Source: Dyella mobilis (GTDB lineage Bacteria; Pseudomonadota; Gammaproteobacteria; Xanthomonadales; Rhodanobacteraceae). From it: a DNA stretch of 64,000 bases. The notes beneath the pieces are model-generated. The model saw only the letters and a list, made by a program, of their open reading frames with translations. It made no database searches and was not told the DNA's origin. Below, in pieces: positions 45,534 to 56,374 of this stretch (its first letter is position 1; every line of letters begins with the position of its first letter). The stretch covers positions 89,082 through 153,081 of the forward strand of contig NZ_JADIKF010000032.1 in NCBI RefSeq assembly GCF_016904945.1, given 5' to 3'. The position numbers were made by a program, and so were the translations under genes.

Positions 45534-47978
45534 CTACTCCCCCCGCAGAGCACGCGTCGGTTGCACTTGGCTCGCACGCCACGCTGGAAGCAGGCAGGCA
45601 AGCACACTGGATAAGACCAAAGTCAGGCAGACCGCCGCCAGCACCGGAGGGTCGAAGATGGTGCGATTGATCTGCGCAAGCACCGCTCGCAACACGCCGG
45701 CCAGCGCGAAAGCCAGGCCGAACCCTGCGAGCAGGCCGATCGCGACTTGCAGCAACCCTCCCCGCAACACTCCTGCGATCAATCGGGAAGGCGACGCTCC
45801 CAATGCCATGCGCACACCGAATTCGCGTTCGCGAATGGCTACCGCGACCGACATGACCGCATACATTCCCACCCCCGCCAATACCAGCGCCAGACAGGCA
45901 AACAGGCCAATCAACAGCAGGTTCAGACGGGTGCTGGCGGTGGTCTCGTGCACCACTCGCTGCATGCTGATAACTTTGGAAATCGGCTGGTTCGGTGCGA
46001 TCTCGGCGACAACGCGGTTGACCACGCCGCGATAGTCATCCGGATTGCCGTGCACGGCCAGCGCGAAGCGCAACGGATTTATCCCGCGCACGAACTGCAT
46101 CAGGTCGTCCGGCATCTGCGACATGGGCAGATACAGCATGCCGTCGGACTCGCCCAGCGGGCCGAACGGGCTTATCGTATCGATCACGCCGACGATGCGC
46201 GCATCGTGCGCCTTCAACGACATGACGGCACCGACCTCGATCATTTTTCCCAGCGCGTGACCGCCATACATCTGGTCGGCGAGGCGCTGGTTGATGATGG
46301 CCACCTGCTCGCCGCCCTTGATGTCCGTTGCCTGGAATGTGCGTCCTCGATGCGTGGCAATCTGAAACACGTTAAAGAAATCCGGATCGACCGCACGCAA
46401 CTGCGGCGTAGGTCCGCGTGAGCGCTCCTGCCCCGGAAGCTGGACGGCACCCATGTAGAAATTTTGCGAGAAGTCGCCCGCCGGCAGCGCCGTGCCGACG
46501 GTGGCTTGCATGACGCCGGGCTGCGAACGCAATCGATCCAGCAGTTGCTGCGACAGTCGCTGGATGGACGCGTTGTCGGTATAAATACCCTGCACCGGCA
46601 CCAGCTCGAAGGTAAGAATGCCGTCGCTGGAAAAGCCCAATGGTGCGCGCGCCGCGTCGTACAGCACGTGCAGAAACACCCCTGCTGCGCAAAGCAAGGT
46701 GGTCGCCAGGGCCACCTGCGCCACCACCAGCAGTCGCCCCAGCAAACCACCGCGCCGCCCCATGCCAGTGCGTCCGCCCGTGCGCAATTCATCCGGCGAA
46801 GAGGCCTTCAAGCTCCACGCCATACCCAACGATACCGATAGCAAGATCATGCTGGCGCCGAGCGCGAGCGCGATGCCGCAGGTCGAGGCATCGACCTGCA
46901 GGCTGCTGCCGGCTAGCCATTCCGGCGGAATAAAGCCACGCAACATTTCCAGGCCCATCCACGCCAAGGCCATACCAGCCGCTGTACCGGTGATGGCGAT
47001 CAACAAGCCTTCGCCAAGCATCGGCACGATGCGCCGCATCCACGGCGCACCGAGCGCATCGCGCACGGCCGCATCGTGACTGCGTGCCATGCTGCGCAGA
47101 AGCATCAGGTTGGCGAGGTTGACCAGGACGATCAACAACACCAGCAATGCACTTGCCAGAAACATCATCAATACGGGCCTGGCGCTCGCGCGCATGGCCG
47201 TCTGCAAATCCTCGGCGAGGAAGGATTCGTGCGCCATGAAGATATGATCAGTCCCGCCCACGTGCTCATAAGTGGCGTGCACTTTGGCGGCAAATTCCGC
47301 ACCGATGGCAGCGACCGATGCACCGGGCGCCAGTCGCGCGACGGCGAAATCATTAGGACCCCCATCATCGCTGTTGGGCGGCAGTGCCAAAGGCAGCAGC
47401 AGGTCGGCCTGCTCGATATCGACACCTTCGGGAAGCACCCCGATGATCTGATGGCTGACACCTTCGATCGCCACGTTGCGCCCGACCACCGACGCATCGC
47501 CACCGTAGCGGCGCAGCCAGAAGCCGTGGCTCAACATCACCACCTGGGGGCCGTTGGGCCGGTCCTCGTCCGCACTGAAATTGCGACCAAGCACTGGTTT
47601 CACGCCCAGCGTCGCCAGATAGCCGCGATCGGCGCGGTTGACCGGAAGCAATTGCGGCGTGCCGTCTACCGCAATATTCATCTGGTCGGGCATGAAGCGA
47701 ATCAGCCCGGCCGACGTCACACCCTGCATGGGCAGTACGTGCTGGTATATCTCGGGCGATGTGGTCCACGTGCCGCCTTGTCTCAGGCGCCCCAGCCGTA
47801 CCAACTGCGTCGCATCGGGATACGGAAGCGGCCGCAACAGCACGGCGTGGATAAGCGCATAGACCGCCACGCTGGCGCCGATGCCCAGCGCCAGCACTCC
47901 GGTCGTCAACAGCAGGTATCCGGGGCGGCGGAACATCGCCCGCCAGGCCACCCAGATGTCCCTCAGCACTGCGCTCAC
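45534..47978 (-). CDS. MacB/FtsX-type ABC transporter permease (first of the pair)
   Basis: This 814-residue permease is homologous in plan to its neighbour. The N-terminal segment GYLLLTTGVLALGIGASVAVYALIHAVLLRPLPYPD is the first helix and start of the periplasmic domain. Later helices include LLVVAQVALATTLLCAAGVFL and LLIGLFACLALVLAGVGMYAVMSVAVAIREREFGVRMALGAS, the latter carrying the FtsX-type signature. The start is a GTG that overlaps the TGA of the ATPase gene (GTGA), which decides the start. A much longer open frame continues upstream through the ATPase gene in another frame and is not coding. Confidence 0.9.
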   Translation of the reverse strand: MSAVLRDIWVAWRAMFRRPGYLLLTTGVLALGIGASVAVYALIHAVLLRPLPYPDATQLVRLGRLRQGGTWTTSPEIYQHVLPMQGVTSAGLIRFMPDQMNIAVDGTPQLLPVNRADRGYLATLGVKPVLGRNFSADEDRPNGPQVVMLSHGFWLRRYGGDASVVGRNVAIEGVSHQIIGVLPEGVDIEQADLLLPLALPPNSDDGGPNDFAVARLAPGASVAAIGAEFAAKVHATYEHVGGTDHIFMAHESFLAEDLQTAMRASARPVLMMFLASALLVLLIVLVNLANLMLLRSMARSHDAAVRDALGAPWMRRIVPMLGEGLLIAITGTAAGMALAWMGLEMLRGFIPPEWLAGSSLQVDASTCGIALALGASMILLSVSLGMAWSLKASSPDELRTGGRTGMGRRGGLLGRLLVVAQVALATTLLCAAGVFLHVLYDAARAPLGFSSDGILTFELVPVQGIYTDNASIQRLSQQLLDRLRSQPGVMQATVGTALPAGDFSQNFYMGAVQLPGQERSRGPTPQLRAVDPDFFNVFQIATHRGRTFQATDIKGGEQVAIINQRLADQMYGGHALGKMIEVGAVMSLKAHDARIVGVIDTISPFGPLGESDGMLYLPMSQMPDDLMQFVRGINPLRFALAVHGNPDDYRGVVNRVVAEIAPNQPISKVISMQRVVHETTASTRLNLLLIGLFACLALVLAGVGMYAVMSVAVAIREREFGVRMALGASPSRLIAGVLRGGLLQVAIGLLAGFGLAFALAGVLRAVLAQINRTIFDPPVLAAVCLTLVLSSVLACLLPAWRASQVQPTRALRGE

Positions 47979-48739
47979 GCACCCACCTCGATGCGCGGGC
48001 CGATCAGCGCGTCCAGCCGCTGCTCGTCCTCGCGGCGCAGGCGTTCGAAGGTTTCCTCGTCCACCACGCGGCCGTCGAACAGGCGCACCTTGCGCTGCGC
48101 CAGTTCGGCATAACGGGCATCGTGCGTCACCATGCAGATAGTGGCGCCTCCACGATGCAGCTCCGCCAGCAGTTCCATCACGGATTCGCCGTTGCGGGAA
48201 TCCAGATTGCCGGTGGGTTCGTCGGCAAGCAGGATGGAAGGCTTGCCGACCAGCGCGCGCGCGACGGCTACACGTTGCTGCTGCCCGCCGGAAAGCTGCG
48301 CCGGATAGTGGCGCATGCGGTGTGCCATGCCGACGCGTTGCAAAGCCTCTTCCACCCGCGCGCGCCGCTCGCCGGTACCGATGCCGTTGCGATAGGTTAG
48401 CGGCAACTCGACATTTTCCTGCACGGTGAGATCGCCGATCAGATTGAATGCCTGGAAGATGAAGCCGATCTCCGCATTGCGAATGCGTGCACGCGCCGCG
48501 GCTTTCAGTTCGGCGACGTCGTGGCCGTTCAAGACGTAGCGGCCTGCACTCGGCGTATCGAGCAGGCCGAGAATCGACAGCAGGGTGGTTTTGCCGCAAC
48601 CGGAGGGCCCGGATATCGACACATATTCGCCGCGGCGCACATCCAGATGCACGTCGCTGAGTGCATGCGTCTCCACCTCGTCGGCCTGAAATACTTTGCG
48701 GATGCCACTTAAAGCGAGAACAGAAGCCGTATCTTTCAT
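47975..48739 (-). CDS. ABC transporter ATPase, MacB/LolD type
   Basis: This is the energy-providing subunit for the two permeases encoded downstream. The 254-residue form has Walker [10 protein letters not shown], the signature [15 protein letters not shown], Walker [14 protein letters not shown] with the LolD/MacB-type TGNLD sequence, and the switch His in CMVTHD. The start [12 protein letters not shown] is used because recognisable sequence begins near it. An upstream ATG at 48802 overlaps the adaptor stop as ATGA and would add 21 unconserved residues; it may be the true start. The C-terminal 30 residues after the cassette are Arg/Glu-rich. Confidence 0.93.
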   Translation of the reverse strand: MKDTASVLALSGIRKVFQADEVETHALSDVHLDVRRGEYVSISGPSGCGKTTLLSILGLLDTPSAGRYVLNGHDVAELKAAARARIRNAEIGFIFQAFNLIGDLTVQENVELPLTYRNGIGTGERRARVEEALQRVGMAHRMRHYPAQLSGGQQQRVAVARALVGKPSILLADEPTGNLDSRNGESVMELLAELHRGGATICMVTHDARYAELAQRKVRLFDGRVVDEETFERLRREDEQRLDALIGPRIEVGA

Positions 48740-48798
48740 GGGGTCCCCAAGCGTTTCCGTAGAAGTTGGCGTTTTTCCGAAGCTGATCTGCGCGGACA

Positions 48799-50052
48799 TC
48801 ATTTCACCCGGATCCGATCATATTTATCCCACTGGCTGACGTCGGACAGGATGACCTGGTCCCCTGTCTGCAAGCCATGAAGTATCTGCACGCGATCGAC
48901 CGAGGCCGCGCCGATACGCACCGCCACCCGCGTGGCGACGCCGCTGGACGGATCGAGACGGAACAGGCTGATGTCGCCGTCCGGCCGCGCCATCGCCGGG
49001 CGCCCTACCGAAAGCACGTTATCCAGTTTCGCGATCAGGATGCGTCCATCCACCGACAGGTCCGGGCGCGCGCCCGGCGGCAAGGCGCCGGACAAGGCGA
49101 CATCGACTTGCACGGTACCGTCGCGAACCGCCGGATCGATACGCTCCACCTTGCCCTGAATGATGCCGTTGTGCGTATCCACGCCCACCGGCATGCCGAT
49201 GGCGACGTCCTTGGCCTGCACCTCGGGTACCTGCAGGCGCGCGATCAACACATCCGGCCGCGCCACTCTGGCGAGATTGGCGCCGGCCGCCACCTGGGCG
49301 CCTTCCTGCACGGGAATTTCCTGCAAGACGCCCGCGATGCCGGCCTTGACGTTGAGCGCATCGGCCTGCCGCTGGCGCAGCTCGAGGTTGCTGCGCTGCT
49401 GCAGCAGTTGCGCGCGTACGGCGTCCATCTGCGCCTTCATGGTGGCCGCAAACGCATCCACGCGCTGTTGCTCGATCTGCACGTGGGACTGCAACTGCTT
49501 CAGCGCAATCTGTTCCTGCTCGTACTGCACTTCCGGAATGACGTGCAGTTGCATGGCCTTGCTGTCGGCATCGGCCTTGACTCTTGCCGACGCGAGATCG
49601 GATTGCGCAAGGGAAAGCGCCGAACGCTCGTCCAGCATCTGCGAGGTGAGATCGGCCTGCTTGGCGGCGACACCGGCCTGCGCGGCGACGACCTGGGCCT
49701 GGGCATTGCGCAGATTGTCCTCCACCGAGGGATCGGACAAGCGCATGAGCACGGTATCGGGTTCGACGCGTGTACCCGGCCAGACCAGGATCTTTTCCAC
49801 CTGCGCCGGCGTAGCGGCCGCCAGCCAGCGGATCTCGCGTGGCACCAGGGTGCCGGTGGCGTTTACTTCGCGCAGCATGCCGCCGCTTTGCACGGTATCG
49901 ATCCACAAGCTGGAACGATCCACCTGAGGCATGGCCGGATCCAGCCGCGACACCAGCAGCACGACCAGCACCAGGGCAACCGCGCCGGCTGCGCCGATCA
50001 ACTGCATGCGGCGTCGCTTGCGAACTTTGTAGAGAGGGTTGGCGATATCCAT
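48799..50052 (-). CDS. HlyD/MacA-type membrane-fusion (adaptor) protein
   Basis: This 417-residue periplasmic adaptor links the ABC pump to an outer-membrane channel. A basic cytoplasmic start (MDIANPLYKVRKRRRM) precedes one transmembrane helix (about 17-35). A split biotinyl-lipoyl-like domain (TGTLVPREIRWLAA, VEKILVWPGTRVEPDTVLMRL) and a long helical hairpin rich in Ala/Gln/Glu (about 110-245) follow, then beta-barrel and membrane-proximal domains (VAAGANLARVARPD, VEVQ-like repeats). It is the first gene of the six-gene minus-strand operon. No ribosome-binding site was seen; the sigma-54-like promoter is very close. Confidence 0.92.
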   Translation of the reverse strand: MDIANPLYKVRKRRRMQLIGAAGAVALVLVVLLVSRLDPAMPQVDRSSLWIDTVQSGGMLREVNATGTLVPREIRWLAAATPAQVEKILVWPGTRVEPDTVLMRLSDPSVEDNLRNAQAQVVAAQAGVAAKQADLTSQMLDERSALSLAQSDLASARVKADADSKAMQLHVIPEVQYEQEQIALKQLQSHVQIEQQRVDAFAATMKAQMDAVRAQLLQQRSNLELRQRQADALNVKAGIAGVLQEIPVQEGAQVAAGANLARVARPDVLIARLQVPEVQAKDVAIGMPVGVDTHNGIIQGKVERIDPAVRDGTVQVDVALSGALPPGARPDLSVDGRILIAKLDNVLSVGRPAMARPDGDISLFRLDPSSGVATRVAVRIGAASVDRVQILHGLQTGDQVILSDVSQWDKYDRIRVK

Positions 50053-50065
50053 GCCAAGGGACTTG

Positions 50066-50080
50066 GCAAGCGCCGTGCCA
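50066..50080 (-). promoter_or_regulatory. Sigma-54-like -24/-12 promoter of the exporter operon
   Basis: On the minus strand TGGCAC-GGCGC-TTGC has the -24 TGGCAC and -12 TTGC elements with the required spacing. The expected start site is about 3 bases from the HlyD-gene ATG, so the leader would be nearly absent. The same bases also lie in an inverted repeat (AAGGGA...TTGGCA with TGCCAA...TCCCTT), which could explain part of the match. The operon itself encodes an NtrC-type activator, supporting the assignment. Confidence 0.5.
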
Positions 50081-50149
50081 ATCCCTTCGCGCCGCTAAAA
50101 AGCTCGCCGAATCAGCAACTTTCTTATCTTCTTTCGATGATTCGGCGGT

Positions 50150-50195
50150 GACAGCTGTCCGTTTCCGGATGGTGCGATTTCGCAACCGGACAGCT
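50150..50195 (-). promoter_or_regulatory. Candidate enhancer sites for the NtrC-type regulator
   Basis: AGCTGTCCG (50153-50161) and CGGACAGCT (50187-50195) form a perfect inverted repeat, and GACAGCTGTC (50150-50159) is itself a palindrome. They lie about 75-115 bases upstream of the sigma-54-like -24 element, the usual distance for enhancer-binding proteins. Confidence 0.45.
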
Positions 50196-50285
50196 CCGGA
50201 GGGGGCCTTAGGGCGTCAAATCCTCTGGCGCGAGCGGTGCCCGGTTCGGCGGACCGCAATCCGCCGTAAACAGATGGCACCGTGC

Positions 50286-52997
50286 TTACCCCGTATTCTG
50301 CAATCCCTGCGCCACGCCGTTGACGCAAGCGACCAACGCGCGCAGCAAGTGCTCGTCCGCGCGATCCGTCGCGCGCCAGCGTTGCAATAGATCCACCTGC
50401 AGCAGGCTCATCGGGTCGACATAGGGATTGCGCAGGCGAATCGACAAGGACAGGCGCGGATCGTCGCGCAACAGTTCCTCGCTGCCTTTCAAGCGCAACA
50501 CCCAGCGACGGGTGCGTTCGAATTCTTCGCGGATCAGCGTAAAGAACGGTTCGTGCAAGGGTCCGGCCAACTTGGAAAACGCCTCGGCGATATCCAGGTC
50601 GCACTTGGCGAGCACCATTTCCACGTCATCGAGCGCATTGGCGAGAAAGGGCCAATCGCGCGCCATTTCCATCAGCATCTGCTCGCCACCATCGGCGGCA
50701 GCACGGTCGAGCGCGCTGCCCAGGCCGTACCAGCCGGTGATGATCGAGCGGCATTGGGTCCAGGCGAACACCCAGGGAATGGCACGCAGGTCCTCGACGC
50801 CGCGCATGCTGCGCCGGCGCGAAGGGCGCGACCCGAGTGCCATTTGCTCGATCACGTCGATGGGCGTGGCGGCACGGAAGTAATCGACAAAACCCTCGCG
50901 GTCGACCAGTGCGCGATAAGCACGGCGACTGTCCGCCGCCAGCGCACTCAGAAGCTCGCGCCACTGCGCTTCGCGCGGTTCGTCCTCGCGCGGACGCAGG
51001 CTGGCGCGCAGAACCGCGCCCACGGTCTGCTCCAGGTTGCGCAAAGCCAGCGCACGGATGCCGTACTTGCGATGAATCACTTCGCCCTGTTCGGTCACCC
51101 GCAGCACTCCGGCCACCGAACCGCGCGGCGAGGACATCAGCGCCGGCGTGATGCGCGCACCGCCACGACTGGCCGAACCGCCGCGGCCGTGAAAAAAGGC
51201 CAGCTGGATGCCCGCCTGTTGCGCCATCTCCAGCAGTTCCACCTGGGCGCGCTGCAAGCCCCAGCGCGATGCCAGCGTGCCGCCATCCTTGCCGCTGTCG
51301 GAATAGCCGAGCATCACCCACTGACGATCCCCGCGTGCGCGCAAATGGTTGCGGTAAACCGGATCATCGAGCAGGGCACGCAGGGTATCGGGCGCATTCT
51401 TCAAGTCATCGACCGTTTCGAACAGCGGCGCGATGTCCAGCGAGACGGCATGGCCATCGTCGCTGACGAAGCCGCCGTGCCGGGCCAGGGCGAGTACCGC
51501 CAGCACGTCGGCGGCGGAACGCGCCATGCTGATGATGTAAAGGCCGATAGCCTCCTTGCCGTAACGCCCGCGCGATTCGTGCAGCGTGGTGAAAACCGCG
51601 CGCAAGGACTCGGCCTGCGCATCGTCGACGCGCGCCAGCACCTGCTCGCCGCTGGCATACGGCCGCAGCATCGCGACGCGCTCGGCGGGCGCGCGCTGGC
51701 TCCACGTTTCGTCGCACAGCAAGGCGCCCAGGGCGTCGTCGTGCACGCGCGAATCCTGCCGCACGTCCAGTCGTGCCAGATGGAACCCGAAAGTGCGCAC
51801 GCGCCAGATCAGGCGACGCACGGCATAGGCGCCTGCATTCAGTCCGTGGTGATCGATCAGCCCGTGCACGATCAGCAACAGATCGTCGAGCAATTCGTCC
51901 GCCGAGGCATAGCCTTCCGCGTGGCCTTCCTCCAGCGTTGCTTCCAGGCGCGCGCGCATCAAGGTCAGCAGGCAGCGGTAAGGCATGTCGGCGTGGCGCG
52001 GACGGATGGTGGCAGCGGCGCGCGGAAACTGTTCGCGATAAAGCGCCAGGCGCTTGAGCAACGATTTGTCGAAGTCGACGCGGTCGTCGGTCTGGCTCAA
52101 CAGGCGCGCGAGGCCGTCGATGTCGGCGATGTAATGTTCCAGGACGTGCGCGCGTTGCGTTGACAGGCTGTTGGCGATCGTTTCGGCGCCCACGTTCGGG
52201 TTGCCGTCCATGTCGCCGCCGACCCAGGTCGCAAAACTGAGCAGGCGCGGCAACGGAATGGCCACGCCATAGACCGTTTGCAGCGCGTCGGCCAGCGCCT
52301 CGTAGAAAGCCGGCACGATGCGGTAGAGCGGATTGGCGAGATAAAACCCGACGTGATGATGCTCGTCCTGCACACTGGGACGGATCGGCGAGGCTTCGGC
52401 AGTCTGCCAGCCGGCGGACAGAGCCATGAAAATGCGATCGTCGTCTTCCTTCCGCTCCTGCGGCGTACGCGTCGGATCGAAGTTGTCGACCAGCGCGCGC
52501 ACGATAGCCTGCTCCTTTTCCAGCAGCGAGCGGCGAATCGCCTCGGTGGGATGCGCGGTGAACACCGGCTCGACCTTCAGCTTGAACAGCCATTCGAGCA
52601 ATTCGTCCGCGCCGACGCCCTGGTCTTTCAATTGCTGCAATACGTCGAGCAAGGATTCGGGTTGCGGCCGGCCCTCTTCGCGCTGGTAATCGCGGCGCCG
52701 GCGAATGCGATGGACGCGCTCGGCCGTGTTCACCGCCTGGAAATAGCTGGCAAAGGCCCGTGCGAGCGCCTCGGCAGCGCCGGCATCGAGTTCCTTCAGC
52801 GATTCGGCGAGATCGTCGACCGCCTCTCCCTCGCGCCGGCGGCGGATGGAAGCCGTCCGTACCTGCTCCACCCGCTGATAGAAGCCCTCGCCCCCCTGTT
52901 CAGCCAGCATGCGCCCCACCATCGCGCCAAGGCGGTGTACGTCCTCGCGCAGCGGGGCGTCGTGGGGCAGGAATTCAGGGTCTCGACTGGCTTCCAT
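50286..52997 (-). CDS. ppc: Phosphoenolpyruvate carboxylase
   Basis: This cytoplasmic enzyme carboxylates phosphoenolpyruvate to oxaloacetate, feeding the aspartate family (homoserine, methionine, threonine) made by other genes in this window. The 903-residue protein shows [16 protein letters not shown] with the active-site His, [22 protein letters not shown], and the catalytic [12 protein letters not shown] loop, which differs from the more common GGTVGRGG in one Gly. It ends GLQNTG, the conserved C-terminus. The ATG used has GGAGG 4-5 bases upstream; a longer upstream reading overlaps the ahcY riboswitch and is rejected. Confidence 0.96.
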   Translation of the reverse strand: MEASRDPEFLPHDAPLREDVHRLGAMVGRMLAEQGGEGFYQRVEQVRTASIRRRREGEAVDDLAESLKELDAGAAEALARAFASYFQAVNTAERVHRIRRRRDYQREEGRPQPESLLDVLQQLKDQGVGADELLEWLFKLKVEPVFTAHPTEAIRRSLLEKEQAIVRALVDNFDPTRTPQERKEDDDRIFMALSAGWQTAEASPIRPSVQDEHHHVGFYLANPLYRIVPAFYEALADALQTVYGVAIPLPRLLSFATWVGGDMDGNPNVGAETIANSLSTQRAHVLEHYIADIDGLARLLSQTDDRVDFDKSLLKRLALYREQFPRAAATIRPRHADMPYRCLLTLMRARLEATLEEGHAEGYASADELLDDLLLIVHGLIDHHGLNAGAYAVRRLIWRVRTFGFHLARLDVRQDSRVHDDALGALLCDETWSQRAPAERVAMLRPYASGEQVLARVDDAQAESLRAVFTTLHESRGRYGKEAIGLYIISMARSAADVLAVLALARHGGFVSDDGHAVSLDIAPLFETVDDLKNAPDTLRALLDDPVYRNHLRARGDRQWVMLGYSDSGKDGGTLASRWGLQRAQVELLEMAQQAGIQLAFFHGRGGSASRGGARITPALMSSPRGSVAGVLRVTEQGEVIHRKYGIRALALRNLEQTVGAVLRASLRPREDEPREAQWRELLSALAADSRRAYRALVDREGFVDYFRAATPIDVIEQMALGSRPSRRRSMRGVEDLRAIPWVFAWTQCRSIITGWYGLGSALDRAAADGGEQMLMEMARDWPFLANALDDVEMVLAKCDLDIAEAFSKLAGPLHEPFFTLIREEFERTRRWVLRLKGSEELLRDDPRLSLSIRLRNPYVDPMSLLQVDLLQRWRATDRADEHLLRALVACVNGVAQGLQNTG

Positions 52998-53083
52998 ACG
53001 GCCTCCGTGGGATCGATCCCCTAGCCTAACCAATTTATGACGCATTGCAGCGTTCCAAGTCGTCATAAGGGTGGATCTGTCGC

Positions 53084-53089
53084 TAGAAT
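53084..53089 (+). promoter_or_regulatory. -10 box before the SAH riboswitch
   Basis: TAGAAT lies about 10 bases before the first paired bases of the SAH riboswitch, the expected distance for the transcript start. The -35 region (TCGTCA-like, about 17 bases upstream) is weak. Confidence 0.5.
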
Positions 53090-53098
53090 GGGCGTCTT

Positions 53099-53221
53099 CG
53101 CCGAGGGGCGCTGCGACTGTATTGGACGCGGATCCATCCGCAAGAGCCGGCACATCCCTGTGCAGACTCTTCACCAAGAAGGCCAGGCTCGGTGGATGCT
53201 TCGATTGCAACGGCGCTCATG
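53099..53221 (+). ncRNA. SAH riboswitch controlling ahcY
   Basis: The consensus elements of the S-adenosylhomocysteine riboswitch are present in order: CCGAGGGGCGCTGCGAC at the 5' side, a variable stem, CCAGGCTCGG closing the first helix, and the downstream AACGGCGCTC that pairs back in the pseudoknot. It ends about 68 bases before the ahcY ATG. This class turns genes on when SAH accumulates, which fits its position before the gene that degrades SAH. Confidence 0.95.
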
Positions 53222-53288
53222 ACGCGATTTCGCGTCGGCCTGGCCTCCCCGGGCTGGGTTTTCCCCATGAGACTCGGAGACATCCCGA

Positions 53289-54722
<1,434 letters not shown>

Positions 54723-54742
54723 TCGGCTGCTTTATCGGAAAC

Positions 54743-54772
54743 AAAAAAGGGCGCGGAAACGCGCCCTTTTTC
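54743..54772 (+). terminator. Intrinsic terminator of ahcY (probably bidirectional)
   Basis: AAAAAAGGGCGCG-GAAA-CGCGCCCTTTTT forms a perfect GC stem with an A-run before and a T-run after. It separates the convergent ahcY and ilvE genes and may end both. Confidence 0.93.
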
Positions 54773-54791
54773 TTTTGCATCCGAAGAAAAA

Positions 54792-55709
54792 TCAGACCGG
54801 CTCCAGCCAGCCCCATTTGTCCTGCGTCTTGCCGTTGAACAAGCCGAAATACAGCTCCTGCAAGCGACGCGTGATGCGCCCCGCCTTGCCGCTGCCGATC
54901 TGCTTGCCGTCGATTTCGCGAATCGGCGTGATTTCCGCAGCCGTGCCGCACATGAGGATTTCGTCGGCGAGATAGAGGTATTCGCGCGGGATGTCGCGCT
55001 CGATCACTTCAAGACCGTCTTCGCGCGCGAGCACCTTCAGCGTGTCGCGCGTGATGCCGGTAAGGATCGATGCGCTCGCCGGCGTGGTATGCAAGACGCC
55101 ATCAAACATCAGGAACAGGTTTTCGCCCGCGCCTTCGCTAAGCAGGCCGTTGGCCGCCAAGGCGATGCCTTCACCGAAGCCCAGACGACGCGCTTCGCGC
55201 GCGATCAGCTGGCCGGAGAGATAATTGCCGCCTGCTTTGGCGCCGGCGGGAATGGTGTTGGGCGCAAAGCGCTGCCAGCTCGACACGCACGCGTTGATGC
55301 CGACTTCCAATGCCTCGGGCCCGAGATAGGGACCCATCGGCCAGCTGGCCACGGCAACGTCGATCGGCGTTTCGGCGGACAAACCGAAACCGCCCAGGCC
55401 GCGATAAGCCACCGGACGCAGATAAGCGGCGGTCTGGCCATTCTTGCGCATGACTTCGCGGCACGCGGACGCCAATTGGTCCTGCGAATACGGCAACACC
55501 ATGTCGTAGATCTTGGCCGACTGGTACAGGCGCTTGAGATGATCGGTGAGCCGGAAAATAGCCGCGCCTTCCGGCGTGACATAGCTGCGTATACCCTCGA
55601 ATACCGACGAACCGTAGTGCAAGGCGTGCGACATCACGTGGGTGGTGGCTTCCTTCCACGGCTTGATTTCGCCGTTCTGCCAGATCCATTCGGGGTACTG
55701 CTGGGCCAT
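54792..55709 (-). CDS. ilvE: Branched-chain amino-acid aminotransferase
   Basis: This PLP-dependent transaminase interconverts Leu/Ile/Val and their 2-oxo acids. The 305-residue protein is a fold-type IV aminotransferase with WQNGEIKPW at the start, HALHYGSSVFEGIRSY, RLYQSAKIYDM, the PLP-binding Lys region (AKAGGNYLSGQLIAREA) and LSEGAGENLFLM. The start MAQQYPEW has GGAGAA about 7 bases upstream. D-amino-acid aminotransferase is excluded by the EGIRSY and SAKIYD motifs. A DUF-type gene lies upstream on the same strand with a 55-base gap. Confidence 0.96.
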   Translation of the reverse strand: MAQQYPEWIWQNGEIKPWKEATTHVMSHALHYGSSVFEGIRSYVTPEGAAIFRLTDHLKRLYQSAKIYDMVLPYSQDQLASACREVMRKNGQTAAYLRPVAYRGLGGFGLSAETPIDVAVASWPMGPYLGPEALEVGINACVSSWQRFAPNTIPAGAKAGGNYLSGQLIAREARRLGFGEGIALAANGLLSEGAGENLFLMFDGVLHTTPASASILTGITRDTLKVLAREDGLEVIERDIPREYLYLADEILMCGTAAEITPIREIDGKQIGSGKAGRITRRLQELYFGLFNGKTQDKWGWLEPV

Positions 55710-55764
55710 GGGGAGTTCTCCGTTGGGGACCGCCCATGATACTGCCAGCAGGCATCCGGCGCCC

Positions 55765-56343
55765 TTACTCCTGCGGCTCCAGCCACAGGCAGCCATCGCG
55801 ATGAACGACTCCGAAGTGCGTCCGCTCGGTGGCGCCGCTGCCGTCCTCAGCCTCGGTCTGCACGCTCAGCGCCTCACCGTGCGCAGGCGAATGGACTGTG
55901 GCGGGTGCAGCCGGATCGGCATCGCTTTCATCGGGATCCGGCGCCCCCTCCACCGTCACGCCAACCAGCGGTCGGGCCATCAGGCGACTGAACAGGCGGA
56001 TGTTGGCGACCACGGTGTCTTGCCCGTCGCCATTCCAGAGCATCAACCCGGCGAGGCGATTGGGATTGCGAACGGCGAAGGCGTCCACCACGGCCTGCTT
56101 CAGATGCGCGAGATCGGCGGCGCAAAGCACGGTAGGCGGCGCCGCGGGAATGCCCGGGGCAGCGGGAGCCGCGACGGTGGCGACCGTGGCCGGCGGCAGA
56201 GCGGGCGTGGCGTTGACGTCCGTGCAGGCACGATCGGTAAACACGGGTATGCCGCCGGCGCCCATGCAGCGATGAATATCGCCCTGCGCCCTGGCGGTGG
56301 CGATTGGCAAAAGCAGCAAAAGCAGTAAGGCCTGTAGACGCAT
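55765..56343 (-). CDS. Exported protein of unknown function with DUF4124-like start
   Basis: This 192-residue protein has a Sec signal peptide (MRLQALLLLLLLPIATARAQ). The mature start, GDIHRCMGAGGIPVFTDRACTD, resembles the DUF4124-type motif (Tyr/His-Arg-Cys...Gly-x-x-Pro-x-Phe-x-Asp...Cys) common in Xanthomonadales exported proteins. A Pro/Ala-rich linker follows, then a second domain from about residue 73 (CAADLAHLKQAVVDAFAVRNPNRLAGLMLW) through to CLWLEPQE. The function is unknown. The ATG at 56343 is used; longer upstream frames overlap metF and are not coding. Confidence 0.75.
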   Translation of the reverse strand: MRLQALLLLLLLPIATARAQGDIHRCMGAGGIPVFTDRACTDVNATPALPPATVATVAAPAAPGIPAAPPTVLCAADLAHLKQAVVDAFAVRNPNRLAGLMLWNGDGQDTVVANIRLFSRLMARPLVGVTVEGAPDPDESDADPAAPATVHSPAHGEALSVQTEAEDGSGATERTHFGVVHRDGCLWLEPQE

Positions 56344-56374
56344 CGGGCGAGCATAGTCCGATGCGCCGGGGCAA

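Noticed and set aside
47978..48599. Upstream extension of the first permease reading frame through the ATPase gene
   Set aside because: The ATPase is clearly coded in another frame there, and a GTG overlapping the ATPase stop gives a complete permease.
48877..50151. Open frame of more than 400 codons opposite the HlyD-type gene
   Set aside because: Same reason: antisense shadow with no recognisable domain or ribosome-binding site.
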